A DNA stretch of 64,000 nt, taken from Enterococcus viikkiensis (GTDB taxonomy: Bacteria > Bacillota > Bacilli > Lactobacillales > Enterococcaceae). The translations under genes were made by a program, and so were the position numbers. The notes beneath the pieces were generated by a model. That model saw nothing but the letters and a program-made list of their open reading frames with translations, searched no databases and was not told the DNA's origin. Position 1 is the stretch's first letter, and each line of letters starts with the position of its first letter. Below, piece by piece: positions 35,723 through 43,145 of this stretch. Location: contig NZ_BJDW01000011.1 in NCBI RefSeq assembly GCF_005405345.1, positions 33,188-97,187 of the forward strand, read 5' to 3'.

Positions 35723-35986
35723 ATGGAAGACGAGAAAAGGCAGCAAACCAGTACAAGTTTAGCCTTGGCGACTGCGGGTATTTTTAGTTTGATTCTTTTC
35801 AGTATCCTCTTGCTAGCACGAATGGTGGCGCATCGGGAAGTTATGGATCTCTTTTGTTTAGTCACTGGAGCTGCTGCTGCTTTTTGTTATGGAAAATTTC
35901 TCTGGGTCAAGCAAAAAACGTGGCTGGTTCTATCGATTTTCCTGTTTATCAGCTGTATTTTCTTTTTTATTCAATACTTGTTTTAA
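35723..35986 (+). CDS. Hypothetical membrane protein, 87 residues
   Basis: It has a charged start (MEDEKRQQTS) and three closely spaced hydrophobic segments (about 13-33, 42-57 and 66-86). I do not recognise the family. AGGAGG lies 7 bases before the ATG, so translation is credible. It is a single gene ending in a small hairpin with T7 (about 35991-36019, CGGTA/TGCCG). Confidence 0.7.
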   Translation: MEDEKRQQTSTSLALATAGIFSLILFSILLLARMVAHREVMDLFCLVTGAAAAFCYGKFLWVKQKTWLVLSIFLFISCIFFFIQYLF

Positions 35987-35990
35987 CGAT

Positions 35991-36019
35991 CGTCGGTATG
36001 CAGATGCCGGCTTTTTTTG
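35991..36019 (+). terminator. Terminator after small membrane gene
   Basis: CGTCGGTA-type arm pairs with TGCCGGC (one G-U pair), followed by TTTTTTT. Confidence 0.65.
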
Positions 36020-36059
36020 TTAGTATAGAGATAATTAATTATCAATGAGGAGGAACAGG

Positions 36060-36794
36060 ATGTCTGATTTTGCGACGCTAGTTGATTTCTTGACTACAGT
36101 TCCAGAAAATTATGGTTTTTCATCAGAAACTTTGATTCTAGCAGGAAATAGTATTCCTGAGCTGATTCTAGCTACTGGTAGCTTTTGCCAAAAAGAGTCC
36201 TCCATCCAGCGAGTCGTTTTTGTTGGTGGGATTGGACACGGCACTGAGCGTTTATTAACGAATTGCCAGCAGCAATTTCCTGAGTTGTTTAAACAAGAAT
36301 GGCAGAATTTTTCCGAGGCGGAAATCATGCGGGATCTTTTTTTAACGGCCTGTTCGCGGAAGTTAGAACTACTTTTAGAAAAAGACTCTATAAATACCGG
36401 AGAGAATGCCCGCTTTTCTTTTGAATTGTTTCGATCCGATGTGCCAAAAAGTTTTTGGCTCGTGCAAGACCCTTTATTACAAATGCGAAGCCATTATACT
36501 TTCAGTAAAGAATGGCACTTACCACTTACTGCGATTCAGCCGTTGTTTTTTGAACGACCGATTTTGATCGACTTCAACTCCCAGCCCCACTTCAAAAATG
36601 TGACGATGGACAGCTGGTGGCAGCCGGATTATTTTTTATCCTTAGTGATTGGTGAAATTCGCCGATTGAATGATGACTCCTTTGGTTATGGACCTAAAGG
36701 CGCCAATTTTATTCCTCATGTAGAAGTCCCAGAGACCGTTTTAGCTCGTTATCATCGCTGCCAAAAGCAATTAGTCGATGATGTCCGAGGATAG
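36060..36794 (+). CDS. YdcF/ElyC-like DUF218-type protein
   Basis: This 244-residue cytoplasmic protein contains the DUF218 pattern of a Rossmann-like fold: TLILAGNSIPELI (about 22-34), VVFVGGIGHGTERLL (about 48-62), EAEIMRDLFLTAC then FWLVQDPLLQMRS (about 140-152). DUF218 proteins of the YdcF type bind nucleotide cofactors; their role is unclear. The start is ATG 36060, after GAGGAGGAA. A first open-frame ATG at 36045 overlaps that site. It is convergent with a small membrane gene across a cruciform. Confidence 0.8.
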   Translation: MSDFATLVDFLTTVPENYGFSSETLILAGNSIPELILATGSFCQKESSIQRVVFVGGIGHGTERLLTNCQQQFPELFKQEWQNFSEAEIMRDLFLTACSRKLELLLEKDSINTGENARFSFELFRSDVPKSFWLVQDPLLQMRSHYTFSKEWHLPLTAIQPLFFERPILIDFNSQPHFKNVTMDSWWQPDYFLSLVIGEIRRLNDDSFGYGPKGANFIPHVEVPETVLARYHRCQKQLVDDVRG

Positions 36795-36811
36795 ATTGAA
36801 CAGCAAAAAAA

Positions 36812-36869
36812 ACTCTCGATATTTTTTTACAAGCTCACTTGTAAAAATGGACTATCGAGAGTCTTTTTT
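36812..36869. terminator. Bidirectional terminator with two nested stems
   Basis: ACTCTCGATA (36812-36821) with TATCGAGAGT (36853-36862) encloses TTTTTACAAG (36824-36833) with CTTGTAAAAA (36838-36847). A and T runs flank it. It lies between convergent genes. Confidence 0.85.
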
Positions 36870-37123
36870 TATTCAATCACTGTACTAACAAAACCCGACA
36901 CCTTATCAAACAAGTTGCTGAAAAATTCGGAGACCGACTGCCATAAACTACCAAAATCGGGATTGGCAATAAAATTCTGTGCTTGTGAGATAAACTGATC
37001 TTTATACACATAAATAATAAATAGCAAAAACAGCACGCCGGCGATTCGCCACAAAACTGAACCGACCTTTACAACAAAATATATCAGCAAAGCGATAAAC
37101 GCAATTGCAATCAACTGATCCAT
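36869..37123 (-). CDS. Hypothetical small membrane protein, 84 residues
   Basis: MDQLIAIAFIALLIYFVVK forms a TM segment (about 3-19) and a second follows (about 25-42). The rest (43-84) is amphipathic with repeated F and S residues (SEFFSNLFDKVSGFVS). I know no family. A clear ribosome site (GAGGGGGAATTTTAA) supports expression. It ends at the bidirectional terminator. The amphipathic tail could lie on the membrane. Confidence 0.7.
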   Translation of the reverse strand: MDQLIAIAFIALLIYFVVKVGSVLWRIAGVLFLLFIIYVYKDQFISQAQNFIANPDFGSLWQSVSEFFSNLFDKVSGFVSTVIE

Positions 37124-37430
37124 TTAAAATTCCCCCTCAAATCTTCCTCATTTAACTTATGGGCTTATTATGCCCCCTTTTTTTAAATTTAGCATGGGTC
37201 GCAAGTCTGATATCCACTGCGAAAAGAAAACTTAAGAAAGCGATTCTAAGAATTTGCAAATGACTGAATTCTTGCTGTATTAGGCTTCTTTTTCACCTAC
37301 AAAAAGAACGCTCTTTATTTCTTTGGGTTTTAACAGAAATTTTGTCATAAACTCTAAGCGTATTTACGCTATATTAAAAAAATAGCGCGTTACTATAGAA
37401 TCAAAATACAGTGTAAAAGGAGTCGTATTT
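37124..37430. other. Upstream region of aspD
   Basis: This 307-bp gap separates divergent genes. It contains TTGTCA near 37342 and a small AT-rich inverted repeat around ACGCTATATT and AATAGCGCGT (about 37363-37390). The latter could be an operator, but I cannot assign it. Confidence 0.4.
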
Positions 37431-39029
37431 GTGTCCACAATTACTGAACAAGCCTTAGAAGAATTAAGTCCCTTTGAATTAAGTCTCTTTTTGGAACAAA
37501 AGATTCATGAAAATAAGCAAGTGACCAATTTATTGAATGCCGGACGAGGGAATCCAAACTGGACAGCCCCTACTCCTCGAGAAGCCTTCTTTTTATTAGG
37601 ACAATTCGCTACCCAAGAAACCCTTTTTGATAGTGGCGGTGAGTTAACGGCTGGCATGATCACCTCCGATACGAATCGCAGTCAGCGTTTCGTTGAATTT
37701 TTAGCTGCTCATCCTAGTAAAGGCGCAGATTTTCTGAAAAAAATCTGGTTTTCCGATAATAATTATCTAGGAATGCCGAAAGAACAATGGTTGACAGACA
37801 TGCTGGATCATATCATTGGTGACAACTACCCTAATCCGGTCCGTTGTTTATCCGCTTGCGAAGGTCCAATCAAAGCCTATCTGAATCAAGAGCTGTTTTC
37901 TAGCAGCAAAGTTCCCTTCGATATTTTTGCCGTAGAAGGTGGAACTGCGGGTATCTGCTATATCTTTGATACGTTAGTTAATAATTATTTATTGAACCGC
38001 GGCGACAAGATTGCTTTGATGCTACCAACTTTTGCACCTTACTTGGAAATTCCCGAATTACCGCAATATGCCTTTGAAATCGTTAAAGTTCAAGCAAAAC
38101 AAACTATGCTTAATGGTAAAATGACGTATCAATATCCAGATGCTGAGATCAATAAATTACGGGATGACGAAATCAAAGCCGTTTTCGTCGTTAATCCAAG
38201 TAATCCAACGGCTAATGCCTTGGCACAGCCGACGATTGATCTATTAAAAGATATTGTAGCAACCGATAATCCAGAATTAATGATCTTAACGGATGATGTC
38301 TACGGCACTTTTGTTCCCGTTTTTACATCATTGTTCTCAGAAATTCCTTATAACACCGCTTGTATCTATTCTTATTCAAAATATTTTGGTGCAACCGGCT
38401 GGCGTGTTGGCACCATCGCAGTTGCCAAACACAATTTATTTGATGAATTGATCGCCAATCTGCCGACAGAACAAATTGACAAACTCAACGAGCGCTATGC
38501 GTCACTGACAGCTGATCCAACAACGATTACTTTCATTGACCGGATCGTAGCCGATAGTCGCGATGTCGCCTTGAATCACGCTGCCGGACTTTCCGCTCCG
38601 CAGCAAGTCATGATGGTGATGTTCAGTTTGTATAGTCTATTAGATGAAGGCCAAGCCTATAAAGCCGAAGTCATGGACATTTGTCGTGAACGGGAGAAAT
38701 TATTATTCCACACACTTGGTTTACAAGAGCCGTTAGAAGATTTAGACACCGCTTATTATTGCGAGATCAATTACGAAGACTGGACTCGCAAACGGTATGG
38801 CAATGATTTTGCGGATTATTTGAAAAAATCATGGACCGTTACCAAGGTTCTGACGAATCTCGCAGAAAAAGAACAATTGATGTTGTTAAAAGCCAATGCT
38901 TTTGGCAGTAGCGAATGGGCTGTTCGTGTCTCACTTGCGAACTTAGCCACCAATCAATACCCAGAAGTCGGCAAACGAATCATTCATCTGTCTGATGATA
39001 TCCATGAGCAATGGGTGAAAAATAAATAA
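37431..39029 (+). CDS. aspD: Aspartate 4-decarboxylase (bifunctional aminotransferase)
   Basis: This 532-residue PLP enzyme converts aspartate to alanine and CO2. It has the aminotransferase class I fold, with NAGRGNPNW near the start (about 36-44), the PLP lysine in YSYSKYFGATGWRVG (about 310-324) and FVVNPSNPTA for substrate and PLP binding. The length fits AspD of Tetragenococcus and Lactobacillus. It starts with GTG 37431 after AAAGGAG. In other lactic acid bacteria aspD sits with aspT, the aspartate:alanine antiporter that makes a proton-motive cycle. No aspT is next to it here. Confidence 0.93.
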   Translation: MSTITEQALEELSPFELSLFLEQKIHENKQVTNLLNAGRGNPNWTAPTPREAFFLLGQFATQETLFDSGGELTAGMITSDTNRSQRFVEFLAAHPSKGADFLKKIWFSDNNYLGMPKEQWLTDMLDHIIGDNYPNPVRCLSACEGPIKAYLNQELFSSSKVPFDIFAVEGGTAGICYIFDTLVNNYLLNRGDKIALMLPTFAPYLEIPELPQYAFEIVKVQAKQTMLNGKMTYQYPDAEINKLRDDEIKAVFVVNPSNPTANALAQPTIDLLKDIVATDNPELMILTDDVYGTFVPVFTSLFSEIPYNTACIYSYSKYFGATGWRVGTIAVAKHNLFDELIANLPTEQIDKLNERYASLTADPTTITFIDRIVADSRDVALNHAAGLSAPQQVMMVMFSLYSLLDEGQAYKAEVMDICREREKLLFHTLGLQEPLEDLDTAYYCEINYEDWTRKRYGNDFADYLKKSWTVTKVLTNLAEKEQLMLLKANAFGSSEWAVRVSLANLATNQYPEVGKRIIHLSDDIHEQWVKNK

Positions 39030-39083
39030 ATTCATAAAGAGGCCGTGACAGAAGTTACTACTGGAACGCCGCTTACGCGTAAA

Positions 39084-39128
39084 CAGAACTTGCGACAAGA
39101 TTTTTGTCACAGGTTCTGTTTTATTTTT
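39084..39128 (+). terminator. Terminator after aspD
   Basis: CAGAAC (39084-39089) pairs with GTTCTG (39113-39118) with an inner GAC/GTC pairing, then TTTTATTTTT. Confidence 0.75.
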
Positions 39129-39240
39129 ATACGAACTATTTTATAAATTGGCTGAGTAAAAACAAATCCAATTGGCTGTTTTAAAAGAAGCACTAAATGT
39201 ATATAGTTGAAAAATGAGGAAACTTGAATTGGAGGAATGA

Positions 39241-40065
39241 ATGATGAAAAAAGTAGCAACCCTCGCCGGTTCAGATGCGACTGGCGGCGGCGGTTTAGAA
39301 GCCGATTTGAAAACCTTTCAGGAATTTGGTACCTTTGGTTTTGCAGCGATCACTTCCATCGTGACCCTGAATCCAGAAAATGGCAGCCACCAGCTAACAA
39401 GTCTTGATCTGCCGTTGATTCAAGCCCAGATTGCTTCTGTTTTCGCTGGCCCAATCGACGCAATCAAAACAGGGTTACTTCCCTCCCGAGAGATTATCGA
39501 GCTGGTTTCGGATAAGTTGCCAAAACAAATTCCCATAGTCGTTGATCCTGTTATCGGCGGTAAAGGAACACAGGATTTTATTAAAAACGAGCAAGTCCAG
39601 GCTTTACGAGAAAAGTTATTGCCGCAAGCTTTGATTACCACACCAAATTTGCGTGAAGCGGGCATTCTATCTGAGTTGGGTGATCTTACTTCAGAAAAAC
39701 AAATGCAGCAAGCCGCGAAAAAAATTGCGCTACTAGGCGCAAAACATGTCGTTATCAAAGGCGGCGCCCGCTTAGATGCTAAGCAAACATTGGACTTGCA
39801 CTATGACGGAAGGAATTTTCATACCTACCCTCACCCCGTCATCGGTACACCTTACAACCATGGGGCCGGCTGTACCTTTGCCGCGGCAATTACTGCTCCG
39901 ATTGCGAAGGGTTATCCCATTGAAGCAGCTATCAAAACAGCAATTGATTTTGTCCAAGCCGCCATCACCATGGGCGAGCAAATAAATCCCTACGTGGGGC
40001 ACGTCTGGCACGGTGCTTATACCCACGCAGAAAAAAGATTGGAGTATCCGAATGACCAACGATAA
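39241..40065 (+). CDS. Pyridoxine/HMP kinase (PdxK/ThiD-like)
   Basis: This 274-residue ribokinase-fold kinase phosphorylates a vitamin B6 vitamer or hydroxymethylpyrimidine. Visible motifs are LAGSDATGGGGLEADLKTFQ (about 8-27, substrate loop), VVDPVIGGKG (about 100-109) and the anion hole GTPYNHGAGCTFAAAI (about 201-216). GGAGGAATGA precedes two adjacent ATGs (39241, 39244). It overlaps the ECF S-component gene by 14 bases, so uptake and phosphorylation trap the vitamer together. The vitamin cannot be told apart by eye; pyridoxal or pyridoxamine is favoured by similarity to Firmicute PdxK. Confidence 0.88.
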   Translation: MMKKVATLAGSDATGGGGLEADLKTFQEFGTFGFAAITSIVTLNPENGSHQLTSLDLPLIQAQIASVFAGPIDAIKTGLLPSREIIELVSDKLPKQIPIVVDPVIGGKGTQDFIKNEQVQALREKLLPQALITTPNLREAGILSELGDLTSEKQMQQAAKKIALLGAKHVVIKGGARLDAKQTLDLHYDGRNFHTYPHPVIGTPYNHGAGCTFAAAITAPIAKGYPIEAAIKTAIDFVQAAITMGEQINPYVGHVWHGAYTHAEKRLEYPNDQR

Positions 40066-40600
40066 AAAAATCCAAAACTTAGTACTGATTGCACTTTTTG
40101 CGGCGCTAACCTTGATTGGCACCATGATTAAAATCCCTTTGCCGACAGGCGCTTTCATCCACTTTGGTAACGCCGTGGTTCTTTTAGCCGTACTCTTAGT
40201 CGGCTATTGGCAAGGTGCTTTAGCCGGCGGCATCGGCTTCTTTACTTTTGATATTTTGAATGGCTTTGCCGCCGAAGCACCTTATTTCTTAGTTGAAAGC
40301 TTCGTTGTTGGGGCGGCAACTTATGGGGCATTTTTGATTTTCAAACGAAAACCGACCCGCATTTTCCAAATCATCGTGATTGGAATCTGTGCCGGTATCG
40401 CCAAATTTGTTATGTCCGTCATCAAGACTACTGTCATGGGAATGATCGCTGGCGCCCAATTGAAACCGGCTTTCTTCGCCGCCTTAGCAACTATGCCCGC
40501 AACCGTCATCAATATTTTTTCAACGATTTTGATTGTCAGCCTGATCTTCTTCCCGCTAAGACGTGCAATGCAGCTGATTTTCCATAATCAACCCGCTTAA
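40052..40600 (+). CDS. ECF transporter S component, vitamin B6/HMP type
   Basis: This 182-residue membrane protein has about six hydrophobic segments and begins with IQNLVLIALFAALTLIGTMIKIPLPTGAFIHFGNAVVLLA (about 6-45), the hallmark of substrate-binding S components of energy-coupling-factor transporters. These work with a shared EcfAAT module encoded elsewhere. The start is ATG 40052, after TTGGAG, inside the end of the kinase gene. Its pairing with a PdxK/ThiD kinase suggests pyridoxine or HMP as substrate (PdxU- or HmpT-like). Confidence 0.9.
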   Translation: MTNDKKIQNLVLIALFAALTLIGTMIKIPLPTGAFIHFGNAVVLLAVLLVGYWQGALAGGIGFFTFDILNGFAAEAPYFLVESFVVGAATYGAFLIFKRKPTRIFQIIVIGICAGIAKFVMSVIKTTVMGMIAGAQLKPAFFAALATMPATVINIFSTILIVSLIFFPLRRAMQLIFHNQPA

Positions 40601-40640
40601 ATTGTGCTATAATGAGTGTCCTTGGCAGGGGCGCAAGCTT

Positions 40641-40690
40641 AAAACCCACAACTGAAATTGACTCTGTCGATTTCAGTTGTGGGTTTTTTC
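40641..40690 (+). terminator. Strong terminator after ECF S gene
   Basis: A perfect 18-bp stem (40641-40658 with 40670-40687), followed by T6. It may also serve the carboxypeptidase gene on the other strand. Confidence 0.92.
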
Positions 40691-40744
40691 TATTATAGAA
40701 GTAATTTTTTGTATGGCTTTTCTTTTATTGTAGGATTCTGCGTA

Positions 40745-42169
40745 TCAATTCAAAATAGTCATTAAAACTTGTACCACTGCACTCAACAGACACAAAAGTC
40801 CAATACTGCGGAAGATTCGATTGGGAGTAACACCATGTCTTCTTGATCGCGTTGCCTTCTTTTTCGTTGGGATGATGAATGAACCTAGTAAGAACAATAC
40901 CCCGGCAGCCAGACTAATAATCAAAAATAAAGGCGCTTGAATGATCGAGGCCGCTTTTTTTCTGGTTATTGAGACATTTTTCTGATGTTCTTTTGACGCA
41001 GACGGCTTCTTCACGTCTTGATAACTGATAGCTACCTTTGGCAACGTTTCCTCCACCTGTTCTAAGGAAGATTTCAACACTAATTGATCGTCTTTTAAGA
41101 CAAATTCCTTCTTCTGATCCTTTTTCACTACACCATTAAAATCAGTTGACAATTGAATTTCTTTCCCATTGATTGAATGCCGACCTTTAGGTAAAAGGCG
41201 TTGGTATTCATATTCACTAAAAGCTTTTTCCAGAATCGCATTTCCAAAAGTATGGCGATAATATTCGCCGTCCTGATCAGACCAGTCGCCGACACCTAAG
41301 ACCACCGCAATCAAACGTGTATCTCCTCGTTTAGCCGTAGCAATATAATTAAAAGCGGCAGTTGGTCCTGAACCGGTTTTCAATCCATCTACGCCTTCAA
41401 TGCCATACTTCGTTCCTGGAAGCGAGTAATTGTACGTCTCAAAGCTTTCTTCATAGGGCGTTCCCGCCATCGTAGTAACTTTTGGTTGGTTAGTAAACCC
41501 TAAGACTTCGGGATGATCTTTGACCAAATGAAAGACCATCGTCGCTAAATCTCTGGCAGTCGACCGGTTACTTCCGTTTGGATCAAATCCAGCTGGTGTA
41601 TACAGCCCTTCAAAACTAGTTGCTGAAGCACCGCTACAATTGTAAAAAATCGTCTGCTTCATGCCGATCTTTTGTGCTTTTTCATTCATCCGCTGAATAA
41701 ATGCTCCGGCATCATTATCAAAAACCGCATTGGCCAACATGACCGTTGCGACATTGGAAGACGGAACGGTGACCATCGTTACGAGTTCTCTTACTGGATA
41801 GTCCACACCGGCAACAATTTGACTATTGCTGATAGCATAAAGCTGACTGATGGCTTGATCCGTTTCGGTAGCTGTGATCTTCGTATCCAAGTTCAGCTTA
41901 CCTGATTGAATTGCATCAAAGACTAAGAAAACCGTCATCATTTTCGAAATACTGGCGGGCTCACGCAGCATATCCGCCTGATCGTCCCAAAGAATCTGGC
42001 CGTTGGTGCCATCAATAATAATCGAAGACTTTGGTTTGTTGATCTCTAATGCTTCGGTATAGCCCGCTTCTTGGGTGATTGTAAAAATATCTTCCTCCGC
42101 AGAAACTGGCACCGCTGAACTTCCTAAACAAAGCAAAATTGCTGTCGCTAAAATTTTTTTAATCACCAT
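40745..42169 (-). CDS. D-alanyl-D-alanine carboxypeptidase (PBP5-like)
   Basis: This 474-residue secreted peptidase removes the terminal D-alanine of peptidoglycan stem peptides. It has a signal peptide (about 1-24), the active-site SISK (in REPASISKMMTVF, about 71-83), SSN in TVPSSNVATVM (about 135-145) and KTG in VDGLKTGSGPTAAF (about 258-271). A C-terminal PBP5-like beta domain follows, and the end carries two TM segments (about 405-425 and 452-472) instead of an amphipathic helix. It is a single gene. The start context is weak: ATG 42169 follows GCGAGAG, and a GTG follows at once. Confidence 0.92.
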   Translation of the reverse strand: MVIKKILATAILLCLGSSAVPVSAEEDIFTITQEAGYTEALEINKPKSSIIIDGTNGQILWDDQADMLREPASISKMMTVFLVFDAIQSGKLNLDTKITATETDQAISQLYAISNSQIVAGVDYPVRELVTMVTVPSSNVATVMLANAVFDNDAGAFIQRMNEKAQKIGMKQTIFYNCSGASATSFEGLYTPAGFDPNGSNRSTARDLATMVFHLVKDHPEVLGFTNQPKVTTMAGTPYEESFETYNYSLPGTKYGIEGVDGLKTGSGPTAAFNYIATAKRGDTRLIAVVLGVGDWSDQDGEYYRHTFGNAILEKAFSEYEYQRLLPKGRHSINGKEIQLSTDFNGVVKKDQKKEFVLKDDQLVLKSSLEQVEETLPKVAISYQDVKKPSASKEHQKNVSITRKKAASIIQAPLFLIISLAAGVLFLLGSFIIPTKKKATRSRRHGVTPNRIFRSIGLLCLLSAVVQVLMTILN

Positions 42170-42492
42170 ACACTCTCGCTAACTTTGTAATTTTATTCTA
42201 TTTTAGCATAGTCTTATTCAATTTTTATAGATGTTTCAAAGCCAACAGGAATAAACAGTTGTTATTTAAAAACAAGCCATACACGATTTTTTCTTTCCTA
42301 AACCTTCCATCTTCACTTCTATTTTCTATTTCGACAGGGACAATTATTTGATTTTCCTCCTGCGACTAATAATTATGCTTCAAATACTAAATAATTAAAC
42401 AAGTTAATGGTTTTTTTTGTGTTTTATTATTTTATTTTAATGTGCTATAATTTTAATTGTTGCTTCGTTATTATGCGAAAGGAGGAGTTGCT
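42170..42492. other. AT-rich gap
   Basis: About 320 bp between the carboxypeptidase gene and the 48-residue gene. I see no hairpin or open frame. It must hold two promoters. Confidence 0.4.
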
Positions 42493-42639
42493 ATGACTTT
42501 TTTTGAAAAAGAATTGCCTTATCGTGTAACTTTTGATTTAGAAGAAAATCTATTTATCGTCTACTCAACCGTTACCGGACAGCAAGGAACTGGAATCACC
42601 ATTGAACAAGCGATCTACGATTTAAAAAAATCAGCCTAA
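42493..42639 (+). CDS. Small conserved-looking protein, 48 residues
   Basis: The ATG at 42493 follows AAAGGAGGAG with good spacing. The protein starts MTFFEKELPYRVTFDLEEN and ends with EQAIYDLKKSA. It has no TM segment and looks like one compact beta-alpha unit, similar in pattern to HicB-like or DUF1902-like folds (a short beta hairpin and then a helix), but I cannot assign it. A strong terminator follows 35 bp later. Confidence 0.6.
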   Translation: MTFFEKELPYRVTFDLEENLFIVYSTVTGQQGTGITIEQAIYDLKKSA

Positions 42640-42673
42640 GGAGTGCGCGACTCAATGAATGAAGCCTATAACT

Positions 42674-42712
42674 AAAAGCCTCTGCTTGAAAATTGAAAGC
42701 AGAGGCTTTTTT
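42674..42712 (+). terminator. Terminator after 48-residue gene
   Basis: A perfect 14-bp stem: AAAAGCCTCTGCTT (42674-42687) with its complement (42697-42710), then TT. Confidence 0.88.
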
Positions 42713-42818
42713 GCGTGCTCAGCTTACATAATTGTTCGTTAATTATCCGTTAAATCCATGTCTGAGACATTTACATTCACGTTATACTATAGCCATCAAA
42801 CATACGGAGGTTGAAAAC

Positions 42819-42932
42819 ATGATGAAACAACTGTTATTTCCATTCTTCGCAGCAAGTTATTTCTTAGCGCATATTACCTTGCACTTATCCCTTTATCCAA
42901 TCGACTGGTTGGCACGTCTATTTACTAAGTGA
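42819..42932 (+). CDS. Small membrane peptide, 37 residues
   Basis: The ATG at 42819 (a second ATG follows) lies 8 bases after GGAGG. The peptide starts MMKQLLFPFFAASYFLAH, continues as one hydrophobic helix and ends with LARLFTK. A long upstream in-frame stretch is non-coding; the ribosome site decides the start. It stops 10 bp before the start of a second small membrane peptide. No family is recognised. Confidence 0.6.
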   Translation: MMKQLLFPFFAASYFLAHITLHLSLYPIDWLARLFTK

Positions 42933-42942
42933 GGATAGGACA

Positions 42943-43050
42943 ATGATTGAAATTTTTAGTAATCTATTCAGCTGGATAATCGAATTTTTCGGACAATTTA
43001 TCGATCTTATATGGGAATTATTAGTCTATTTATTCTCCGCTCAACTTTAA
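42943..43050 (+). CDS. Small acidic amphipathic membrane peptide, 35 residues
   Basis: ATG 42943 follows AGTGAGGATAGGACA. The peptide starts MIEIFSNLFSWIIEFFGQF and goes on IDLIWELLVYLFSAQL. One side is acidic and the other strongly hydrophobic and aromatic, with no basic residue. It is translated from the same message as the 37-residue peptide and followed by a T-tailed terminator. A helper peptide, membrane-protein regulator or toxin are all possible. Confidence 0.6.
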   Translation: MIEIFSNLFSWIIEFFGQFIDLIWELLVYLFSAQL

Positions 43051-43058
43051 ATATCACC

Positions 43059-43087
43059 GAGTTCTCCACGTGAGAACTCTTTTTTTC
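43059..43087 (+). terminator. Terminator after small-peptide operon
   Basis: GAGTTCTC (43059-43066) pairs with GAGAACTC (43072-43079), followed by T7. Confidence 0.88.
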
Positions 43088-43145
43088 TTGACTATCCCCT
43101 GCTTTTATTAGATGATGATAAATTGAGTAAGAAAGTAGGAGAAAC

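Noticed and set aside
36812..36869. Mobile-element end or attachment site
   Set aside because: The nested stems are explained by a bidirectional terminator between convergent genes; no recombinase is near.
42943..43050. Leaderless bacteriocin
   Set aside because: Leaderless bacteriocins are usually cationic, with transport and immunity genes nearby. This peptide has only acidic charges and no such neighbours.
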